Below the pieces are notes generated by a model that was not told the origin of the DNA, made no database searches, and was given only the letters and a program-made list of their open reading frames with translations. Below, piece by piece: positions 33,901 through 46,100 of a stretch of DNA of 64,000 nucleotides (its first letter is position 1; every line of letters begins with the position of its first letter). Origin of the DNA: Gerris lacustris (Eukaryota > Arthropoda > Insecta > Hemiptera > Gerridae); the NCBI GenBank assembly GCA_951217055.1, contig OX578286.1:8658033-8722032 (forward strand), written 5' to 3'. Made by a program: the position numbers and the translations under genes.

Positions 33901-36900
33901 AAATGAATGGGAGAATTTTCTTAACTTTTTAAATAATTAATTATTAAATTATTATTGATTTATAAGAGTTTTCACCCTTTGAACATTGTTGTACCAAGTC
34001 TTTTTTAATGAGTGTAACAAAGAAAACATTAAAAACTTTCGTTTCAGTTATTTAAAATGAGTATTTGTGTGAAGGGTTGTATCATCGAAAAAGCTATTTG
34101 AGTTATTAATCTTTATAATTGATTTTTTGTATTTCCTGTTGCCATAAAAATTCACAGGGTGTGTTCGTGTTCATATTGTGTGTCCGAAAATAAATTTTCC
34201 TTAAGTTTTGAAACTCAATGAAGTATACTCAGGGTACAGGACTTATAGAAAGATAGTGATACTTAATCTGCCAGGTAATAAAAGATTATTTGCTAATAAT
34301 ATTTTATTCCTGGTTATTTACAATGTGCATTATATTTAACCGATGTTAGAACATAATTATATACTATACAATAGACCAATGATCAGCCTAGGAAAAAGAC
34401 ATTGATGACAGGACAAAGAGCAGACTGTTATTACTATTATTATTTGTGAATTTTTTGTTATCTATTAACGAGTATAATAATATAAGGTATGAGTGCCTCG
34501 CATGTATACTTGTTTAAAATGTTGATTAAATAACTAATTTAATACATTAATTTAATATTACTTAAGTACTCTGACATACTTTTACGAAGAATAGCTTTGT
34601 CCTCCGAAAAAAATGAAGTATAGATGAAATTTTCATAACGCTCGAGAAGGTGGAAGACATAATATACAAACTAAAATAGAAAAACGATTTAAAAAATATT
34701 GAATCAGGTTATTAACAGAATTAACTATAGAGATGATTAGTGTGACGTCACAAAAGCTTTCGAAAATTTAACTCAGTGTTTGTTAGTTCCTTTTTCTTAT
34801 CACCTCTTATCAAACCCATGTAAAATGAATGGGAGAATTTTCTTAACTTTTTAAATAATTAATTATTAAATTATTATTGATTTATAAGAGTTTTCACCCT
34901 TTGAACATTGTTGTACCAAGTCTTTTTTAATGAGTGTAACAAAGAAAACATTAAAAACTTTCGTTTCAGTTATTTAAAATGAGTATTTGTGTGAAGGGTT
35001 GTATCATCGAAAAAGCTATTTGAGTTATTAATCTTTATAATTGATTTTTTGTATTTCCTGTTGCCATAAAAATTCACAGGGTGTGTTCGTGTTCATATTG
35101 TGTGTCCGAAAATAAATTTTCCTTAAGTTTTGAAACTCAATGAAGTATACTCAGGGTACAGGACTTATAGAAAGATAGTGATACTTAATCTGCCAGGTAA
35201 TAAAAGATTATTTGCTAATAATATTTTATTCCTGGTTATTTACAATGTGCATTATATTTAACCGATGTTAGAACATAATTATATACTATACAATAGACCA
35301 CTGATCAGCCTAGGAAAAAGACATTGATGACAGGACAAAGAGCAGACTGTTATTACTATTATTATTTGTGAATTTTTTGTTATCTATTAACGAGTATAAT
35401 AATATAAGGTATGAGTGCCTCGCATGTATACTTGTTTAAAATGTTGATTAAATAACTAATTTAATACATTAATTTAATATTACTTAAGTACTCTGACATA
35501 CTTTTACGAAGAATAGCTTTGTCCTCCGAAAAAAATGAAGTATAGATGAAATTTTCATAACGCTCGAGAAGGTGGAAGACATAATATACAAACTAAAATA
35601 GAAAAACGATTTAAAAAATATTGAATCAGGTTATTAACAGAATTAACTATAGAGATGATTAGTGTGACGTCACAAAAGCTTTCGAAAATTTAACTCAGTG
35701 TTTGTTAGTTCCTTTTTCTTATCACCTCTTATCAAACCCATGTAAAATGAATGGGAGAATTTTCTTAACTTTTTAAATAATTAATTATTAAATTATTATT
35801 GATTTATAAGAGTTTTCACCCTTTGAACATTGTTGTACCAAGTCTTTTTTAATGAGTGTAACAAAGAAAACATTAAAAACTTTCGTTTCAGTTATTTAAA
35901 ATGAGTATTTGTGTGAAGGGTCGTATCATCGAAAAAGCTATTTGAGTTATTAATCTTTATAATTGATTTTTTTTTATTTCCTGTTGCCATAAAAATTCAC
36001 AGGGTGTGTTCGTGTTCATATTGTGTGTCCGAAAATAAATTTTCCTTAAGTTTTGAAACTCAATGAAGTATACTCAGGGTACAGGACTTATAGAAAGATA
36101 GTGATACTTAATCTGCCAGGTAATAAAAGATTATTTGCTAATAATATTTTATTCCTGGTTATTTACAATGTGCATTATATTTAACCGATGTTAGAACATA
36201 ATTATATACTATACAATAGACCACTGATCAGCCTAGGAAAAAGACGTTGATGACAGGACAAAGAGCAGACTGTTATTACTATTATTATTTGTGAATTTTT
36301 TGTTATCTATTAACGAGTATAATAATATAAGGTATGAGTGCCTCGCATGTATACTTGTTTAAAATGTTGATTAAAAAACTAATTTAATACATTAATTTAA
36401 TATTACTTAAGTACTCTGACATACTTTTACGAAGAATAGCTTTGTCCTCCGAAAAAAATGAAGTATAGATGAAATTTTCATAACGCTCGAGAAGGTGGAA
36501 GACATAATATACAAACTAAAATAGAAAAACGATTTAAAAAATAAACAATAAATAAGAACGGACCCGGACGGTATCACCACAATAAAACACACTCCCAATA
36601 ATACTTTTTTAAACCACTAGAATGGCAATTTTTAATGTTTTCTTATCTTACATTGTTAAAATAGACTTAGTATAATAACGTTCAAAGGTTGAAAAAGTCT
36701 TATATATTAATAATAATTTAATAATTAATTATTTAAAAAGTTGAGAAAATTCTCCCATTCATTTTACATGGGATTGATAACAGGTGATAAGGAAAAGGAA
36801 CCTAACAAACCAAATCGAATATATTATCGAAAGCTTACGCCATCTTGTGACGTCATTACTAATCATCTCTATAAATACTTTTTTTCCACAACGCTCCATC

Positions 36901-39900
36901 CTCTTTATTTATCATCCTTGAGTCAGTGTAAAGTTAATGGCTAGTGGAGCTAAGATAGTTTAAAGTAGTCTTTTTGGAACTAAATTCTCTGAACACTGCC
37001 ACTAACGTGGGTTCAATGCCCAGATGTGTTGTAGAAGAATCAGTGTAACCTTAGAGGCTAGTGTAAACTTAGACCTAAGATAGTTTTTAGGTGTTCTCCT
37101 TAATACTAAATTCTAAACACTGAAACTTTGGGTTCAATGCCCAGATGTGTGGTTGAAGAATCAGTGTAGCCTTAGAGGCTAGTGTAAACTTAGACCTAAG
37201 ATAGTTTTAGGTGCTCTCCTTAATACTAAATTCCAAACACTAACTTGGGTTCACTGCTCAGATATGTTGTGTATGTTATGTTTTATGTTACCCTAAATGT
37301 ATTAATAAATGTGTCCTCTATCAATCTAAAGTTATTAATTAATCCATAGGTAGACAAGTAAATATCTTTTGGAGTAGTTGGTTCTATTAAGGAATTAAAA
37401 GACTTACTTTTACGATATTTTGACCGTTCTTAAGTTCATTCTCAAACTAGAATAATAATTTTTATTTAATTACCTTAAGAGTCAGTGTCAACTTATTACA
37501 TTATTTGAGAGATAGTGTATCATGAGAGTCTTAAGACATTCTCCTATGAAGAGAATTAGTCTCAACACAGTTCCTAAAATAAGTGGCACTTTCATGATGA
37601 TAGCTGTGAGTATTGTCTCGGGTTTCGGTGGGGGGACAATTCCCCTTGCCAATACATGAGTGATACATGAGTAATGAGGTTGTTTTCTCAAATCTGTAAT
37701 GATCTGACACTTAAGATTGTCATGACTTAAATAAGTATTAAATAATTTATAAAATTATATTTATACAGCATTTTAAAAATTCTTCCCCAATTTATTCCGC
37801 CACGCCGGATAATTTATCAATAATTATCAGCGGTGCCAATATTATGGGGTAAATTAAAGACTGTATTAGGAAGCAGGATTGTCTTAATTTCATAGATTTA
37901 CCTGTGCCGAAAATATAGTGACAAGTTTTTTTTGTTTTTTTTTTTTTAGATACAAGATAAAACAAAAATTGTTATTGTAGTAATGCTCTTCTTTTTGTTA
38001 TAAACTATGTGATGTGTCAAAAAATTATTTGTTTTTTACAATTAGTTTTGTTATTGATGTTTCAGATTACATTGTTGTTGGCTCGGACTCTGGTAAAATA
38101 GTGATTTTCGAGTATGTACCTCAAAAGAACATCTTTGAGAAAGTCCACCGTGAAACTTTTGGTAAAAGTGGCTGTCGAAGAATTGTACCTGGACAGTACT
38201 TAGCCATTGATCCTAAAGGCAGAGCTGTAATGATTGGTAAGCTTTTATAGATAAACTTATTGAGTAAAACTTATAATTTTATAAGGGTGCAGGCACATCT
38301 TTAGACAGTTACTCCCTTTACAAAAAAAAAACTAATTAAGTAACTTAACAAACTAAAGAAGATGTACGAAATGTTCTTTAGACTGTTACTCCCCTTATAG
38401 AAACAGAACTGTGATATTCCTTTGTCACAAAGTACATTGGACTAAACATCCCTTGGTCTTTATAGTTATTTAGACCAAGTAATGTAAAGATAAAATTATA
38501 TTCTAGAAAAACATAGGGGAGTAACAATCTAAAGAAGATGTACGAAATGTTCTTTAGACTGTTACTCCCCTTATAGAAACAGAACTGTGATATTCCTTTG
38601 TCACAAATTACTTTAGACTAAACATCCCTTAGTCTTTATAGTTATTTAGACTAAGTAATGTAAAAATAAAATTATATCCATTTATATTCTAGAAAAACAT
38701 AAGGGAGTAACAAACTAAAGAAGTACCAGTGTACGACGTAGCATACGAGTGGTTAGGGCCTGACTTACCATTACTATCTTAAGGATGGCGGTCATTACAA
38801 GGGGCAACTACTGACTTAAGTTGATTAATCTACTATTTTTAAGATGATAGACAAGGGGGTCTGTGCTACAAGATGGGTGCACTAGCATCAAATGCAATCA
38901 CATAATTGGATTTCTAATTTAGATATTTTTCAAGTACCATATTGCTAGGAGGATGATAAGATACACTAAGTTTTATACAATCCCTATGTATATCTTGGTG
39001 CGTAATTTTAATCCCTATGTATGTTACAATGCTCTTCGAGCCCTTTTAGAGTCACAAGTTGATCTAAACAATGATCAATTCATGTGCTTTTGGGCTCGTA
39101 CATTAACATGTCTCTTTTATGCGCTGAACACATTATTATGTGTGTTCGGTCACACGAATAGATACAACTTATTTCAAATTTTAAAGAAGTTCAGTTAATT
39201 TCTTCTTTGTATTCAATCAGTTGGACTAATAATTCAGTTTTGAATTGGCTTATTTGTTAATAAAGACTGTTTTAGGATTAATTCCATAAAAGGTTCATTT
39301 TCGTCATATCTTCATTATCTAAAAATTTCCTTTTTAATAGCTTATCTTAAATATAATTTCAATCTTATTTAAATTTATCTATTCATTTTTTGTTTATTTT
39401 GTGAATTGCAGGTGCCATTGAGAAGCAAAAGTTAGTCTATGTATTAAACAGAGATGCTGAAGCAAGATTAACTATTTCTTCACCGTTGGAAGCCCATAAA
39501 AGTAACACCTTAGTCTATCACATGGTCGGTGTAGATGTTGCCTACGACAACCCTCTTTTTGCCTGCTTAGAGATAGATTATGATGTACGTATTTAGATTT
39601 TTTACATTTGATCAATGAACATATTGGTATAAGTATAAAATCATCAACCTCTTGAAAGGTCTAGCATATCTATGTGTGGCTGATATTTTACATTGCCTAT
39701 TTATTGCATTGCTCTTCATTGTTTTAAAATCTTATAAGTATCAGCTTTATCCACACATAGTTGAAATTTGCACATTGATTATGTATTGCAATGCTCTTCG
39801 AGCCCTTTTAGAGTCACAAGTTTATCTAAACTATGATTAATTCATGTGCTTTTGGGCTCGTACATTAACATGTCTCTTTTATGCGCTGAACACATTAATC

Positions 39901-40162
39901 ATGTGGAGTTTGGTCACCAAAATAGACACAACTTTTTTTTAAAAAAATAAAATAATTTTTGACTACCTCTTGTATTAACCCATTCAATGCGGGTGGATCC
40001 ACTGTGGATCCATGCCGTGCTAACGCGCCTGGCGGGTGGATCCACAGTGGATCCAAGCCCCTCCCTTTCAGCCCTCTGTAGCTCTATTCTCCGTGCCTCG
40101 AGTAGAACTATCTTGCAAGGCTCCGTCAGGCCCGCTGACGTATGTATCCACAGGGGATCAAT

Positions 40163-40198
<36 letters not shown>

Positions 40199-43100
40199 TT
40201 TTTTTTTTATTAACTTTTAAAGATTCTATTCAGTCTCTATAGTAGGTTCATATGAATTAGATTACGCATTCAATGGGTTAAGAAAAATCAAACCATTTTT
40301 GTGGTAAACAAAACATTATTTTTAATTTTAATTGTTTTAGGAAGCTGATGTGGATCCTACTGGTGAAGCTGCAACGAAAACCCAGCAATCGCTTACCTTC
40401 TACGATTATGATTTGAACTCTAATCATGTTGTTAGAAAACATAGCGAACATTTGGAAGAACATGCTAACTTCTTAATATCTGTACCTGGAGGTCACGATG
40501 GACCATCCGGAGTACTTATCTGCTCGGAGAATTACCTTACTTATAAAAATCTTGGTACTCAGCATGATATCCGTTGCCCCATTCCAAGAAGAAGGGTAAG
40601 CAATTAGAATTACTACTTTTTTTTAAAATTTTAATAAATTTTTATAGATTAAAAATATAAGATATTAAAGATTAAATTATCAATTGAACCTATAAATGTT
40701 AACTTACCTTGTAAATACATATTTTTATTTTGCATTTTTAATATCAATATGTATTACTATATTTATTTGATGTGTGGTTTTCTGATGCAAGATTCTTTTA
40801 GAGCTTTCTTATTCTGTTAAAGTAAGGGTAGAGGGAGCAATGCGATTTGAAAAGTGGTTCATTATGCTCCCCTATACTAAACCTCCCAAGCGAGCTCAAT
40901 CCGAACTTAAGTGATCACTGGTCCTTGTCTTATTGGGCTATTCCTTGTTTTTCCGTCCCTACAGACGCTTGTCAACAAATCCTTATCAGTAGCATTTATT
41001 GGTTATCTGGGAACTGTTACATGTTTATTAACCGCAATACTGCCTTTAGACAATTAATAAGGTTAACAACAAACATTAAAGTACATACTTATAAAGAAAA
41101 CTGTATTAAAAATAAAAATATTAAATGTCTTAAGAAAATATCACTTATTCTTATCAGCTGATATCAGATATATTTCAAGTTTTTATCGAGATATTGATAC
41201 TGTTTCACCAAACTGCCGCTTGAAAGTGTTAGTATAGGGGTGTCGCATACATAATGAACCTCTTTTTGAGACCCAGATTCTATAGTATTGTTCCCTCTAC
41301 ACCTCTTCCTTGTTCTGAGGTTCAAGTAAACACCTTAGATATAGATTACAAATAATTTCTTTATAAAAAGGTATTAAGCTATTAAAAAACAGCTAAAAGG
41401 ATGTATTATGCCACCAAAGACACCTAACAGTTTGAAGATACATGAAAAATTAGTTTGACAGTTCAGATTTATGGAATAAGTGGTGTGCTTTCTTCGGAAA
41501 AAAACCACTCTTTGCCTTTAAATAAATTTAAAGAGATTTATTGTTATTTATATTTTTCCCCAATTTATTCCGCCACGCCAGATAATTTATATTTAATAAT
41601 TATCAGCGGTGCCAATATTATGGGGTAAATTAAAAAACTGTATTAGGAAGCAGGATTGTCTTAATTTAATAGATTTACCTGTGCCGAAAATATAGTAACA
41701 AGTTCTTTTTAATAATATTTCTTAAGTATTCTCTAATCTTAACACATTAATTTGAAAATTGGAATAATAAATTAAATTAAGAATTAATATTATCAAATAA
41801 ATTATTTATTATAAATATTTAAGACTTGCAATGCCCTAAATTATTCCGCCACACCGGATAATTAATTTTAATAATTATCAGCGGTGCCAATATTATAGGG
41901 CAAATTAAAAGACAATATTAGGAAGCAGGTTTTCTTCAATTGTATATAAGATATCCTGTGCCGAAAATATTGTGACACCTGTTTCAAAATAACAGGAGAA
42001 TAGTGGTTTAATTTTATCATTGCAGCTTTGTTTTAAAAGAACTTAACTATTTAAGAATTGTTTTATCAGTTTTATCTTACAGTCTTATCAGTGACTTTTT
42101 TAAGGATTATCGTTATTTTATAATGAATATCAGTTAGCTCATCTTTTTAGAAAATAATAATAAACTGATACCAATTCATTTTTTTGTAATTTTATGAGGA
42201 AAGAATTTTCCGAGACCTATTCTATTTTTTAAAAGAAAATCGCTGAAACCACATTCTATTTTCTGATGATTTAAAGTTTATGATAAATATACTACATTTT
42301 GATAAAATATATATGTATATCTAAATTTGACTGCATCAATTTATGCAGGTCGATATGTTTCAAATCTTTAGAAAAAATGATACTCCAAGCTTGTTTTACA
42401 CATATAAGGTGTAAATAATTGTTTTTTATTATTTGATTTTTTTTTTTTAATATTATATTCAACTTATATTTTGCACTGTGGTATCTGCATGAATTTGTTG
42501 GCATCAATTCATAGCTCGAATTCAGTGCTATATTAAATATAGATTCATCGTTAGGGGATATCACTAATAATGGTTATCTCCTTGGTCTTAATATCTATGA
42601 CAAATATTATAATATCTCTACCATTTGAAGTTATTATCGCTTATTTTGAAGTGGAGACTTTTGGTGGGGTCTTGTCAAATAATAGTATGGAAAAGGTCTA
42701 GAATAGGTTCATAATTGACTAAGTACTTCTTTTTTGTGGAGACAATTAAATAAAATAAAAAGTTCTTTAATTTATATTTATTATTAGTGAATGTTTTTAA
42801 TGATTCTGCCAGAACCTTATCTGGGCAAGAGATCTAGATATTTATTTATTACTAAATTCTCTAATCAGGCTGGCAATAATAAATTTAGTTCAGTGTTAAT
42901 CGCAGATCTGTTTTAATTATAGCTGACTCTGTTTCATGACTTGAATACAAATTGTTATATTATAAATAAGATATTTGTATAAATTGTAGAAGCTGAGCAG
43001 TGAAGTAAATTGTCCCAAAAATTAAGATGCATTAAAGACAAACCTTGTTCTTTGCTATGTTCATGTGTTTGGTTGTAGAGTGTCAAAACTAATAGGTGAT

Positions 43101-46100
43101 TTCGGATAGGGATTATTATGTGTTATCTATTTTTTTTATTACTTAAATCTAAAAAGAGTTTAGATGAACAGGGTGTCCAGCAGCCTTGAATTCCTTGAAC
43201 TCCTGGAATTATGCTTGAATTTTTAGGATGCTTGAAAAAACCTTGAAATATGCTTGAATTTTGAAAAAATAGCAGAAAAACTTAAAACATGCTTGAATTT
43301 TTAAAAAATTGGGAATTTTAAAGACCCTAGGTTGTCTAGAAGTACCAATACATTTTGAATTTTTTATTATCCGAACCACCCTAAACAACATTAGTTCGGA
43401 TAATCAATGCACTACTGTATATTGTATTTCACTTCTCTGGGGTACTACTGCTATAATTAGGTTGACTTAATATTATTAATATTATAGTAGGCTGGAGGGT
43501 TTATTTGGAATGAAAGTCCTTCGAGTGATATTTATTTTTATTTCACCAGATCTTAGTGATCACTGAAGCTCAGTTTCCCATGGTGAAAGCTTTGATGAAA
43601 TAAAAATATATAGTCGAAGGACTTTCATCCCAAATAATCCCTACAGCCTACTATAATATTCTACAAGTCCAAAAAATAAAATCTCTTCTATTATAAAAGT
43701 AATTTATATTATTTTTCTGAACTCATACTGTTTTTTCATATTTTATTTCTATAATTCTAAGAAATTGTAAATAAATCACTATTTTAATAACTAATGTTAA
43801 TAAACCCAGCCTTGAATTTTATAAAATTGAGCCTTGAAAACCTTGAAATATGCTTGAATTTTACATTTTAATATTGCTGGACACCCTGATGAATGATTTT
43901 AAGTAGAGTTTAAAACACCACTTTAAAGTGGACCTTATTATGCAATCCTCTTACAGCCCTTAATGGCTTCAGACCACTAACAGGGTGTCCAGCAGCCTTG
44001 AATTCCTTGAACTCCTGGAATTATGCTTGAATTTTTAGGATGCTTGTAGAAACCTTGAAATAGGCTTGAATTTTGAAATAATAACAGAAAAACTTAAAAT
44101 ATGCTTGAATTTTGAAAAAATCGATAATTTTAAAAACCCAAGGTTGTCTAGAAGTACCAATACATTTTGAATTTGTTATCCGAACCACCCAAAACAACAT
44201 TAGTTCGGATAATCGATGCGCTACTGTATATTGTATTTCACTTCTCTGGGGTACTACTGCTGTGATTAGGTTGAATTAATACTATTAATATTACAGTAGG
44301 CTGGGGGGTTTATTTGAAATGAAAGTCCTTCGAGTGATATTTATTTTTATTTCATCAGAGCTTAGTGATCACTGAAGAAACTCAGGTTCCCATGGTGAAA
44401 GCTTTGATGAAATAAAAATTTATAGTCGAAGGACTTTCATTCCAAATAAACCCTTTAGCCTACTATTATATTCTACAAGTCCAAAAAATAAAATCTCTTC
44501 TATTATAAAAGTAATTTTTATTATTTTGCTGAACTCATACTATTTTTCTCATATTTTTTTCTATATTTCTAAGAAATTGTGAATAAATCACTATTTTAGT
44601 AACTAATGTTAATAAACCCAGCCTTGAATTTTATAAAATTGAGCCTTGAAAACCTTTAAATATGCTTGAATTTTACATTTAAATATTGCTGGACACCCTG
44701 ACTAATAAAATTCATTTAATGTGTTATTTGACTCCTTCTGCCCTTCTAATGTTAATATATAATATCAGAGAAGAAAGTTACATTTACAATACAAAATTAA
44801 TTTAAGCAATCTTCTTCTCTGTTAATAAATTTTGATATTTTCTTGAGAATTTTAGATGTTGAAAACCCACTGTGATGATAACAATTTATTTTAGCACACG
44901 TTGGACTTATGAATATGTCTATGATTCTAAATACTTATCTGATTGGGTTGAAACATCACTGTAAATAAAGTAGAATTAATAGTTATTTATGCACCTAGGG
45001 AGTAAAGTAAGCCATTATTCCCTGAGCGAAAAAAGTTGGTTCTTGAGGCGAAGCCGAAGGAACCATGGTCCCTAAATCCCGAGGCTAAGCCGAGGGAATT
45101 AGACTCTTTAATTCCCAAGGTACAGCCGAGGGAATAACTCTAATTAGCTCCCGAGGCGCAGCCGAGGGAGATAATTATCGCGAGGGGAATAATGGCACTT
45201 TACTCACGAGGTACATACAATATTTTATCTCCAGTAAGAAAAAAAATACACATTTTCGTCCATTGCACAGTTTTTCTTTATTATTTTAATAAATAACAAT
45301 AATTATTAGCACTTTTAATAGCAGAGATATAAGAGATTCAATATTAAAAAAAATAAGAATTGGAATTAAACTCAAATAGAAGGTTATTTAGATGCAGGTT
45401 ATAATGTTGTAAACAAAGATAAACATGGTCAAAAAAGCGCAGTGCCGCCAACCTGATTTCAACAACTTCATTAAATTAGCCATTCATTTTCTACTTACTA
45501 TTTATTAAATAATTAAGTTGCAATCTTTACTTTTTTGCCCTACTTTACTTTTTCGCCCTACTTTTACTTTTTCTCCCTACTTTTGAGTTCAGGGATGAAA
45601 AGACCTGTTTTAGTCCCTCTAAACTCTAAACTAATTCAAAATCATATCTTTTTTCCCTACTGGAGATAAAATAAATTACTTCTTTACTAATAGAATTAAA
45701 AACAAGGTATCCTCGTCTATAAAAGTAACTTTTATTTAAAGATAAAGCAACATTAACATTTCATTATTCTATTAAATTTAATTTTTTAACAGATTAACCT
45801 TTCCTCTAGAAATTATAATTTTAAAGTAATAGTGACACACATATAAATTTTAAGAAAAAGAGAATGGATATTTAGTCTTTTAACCTGTCAATTATTGCAC
45901 TGTGTAACCCACCCATTTCTCTATTTACTTACTGATTATCAAATTTTACTTTTTAAATTTCATCAAGTGTGAACTAAAAACTCTATAATTTTCTTGTCTT
46001 CATTCTCATAATTTTTCTTGCTCTTCATATGATAAGCTTTATCACTCTTTGTCTGTTTCTATTTTTCAATCTCTCTGTATACCTTTTATTAACACCACTT

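Noticed and set aside
34030..36000. Three separate genes or exons in the 922-bp units
   Set aside because: No open frame over 60 codons is shared by the units and no splice-flanked coding similarity is visible.
38953..39198. 81-codon plus-strand open frame
   Set aside because: It overlaps H/ACA candidate 39029-39169 and has no protein likeness; the same sequence at 39791 has a different frame.
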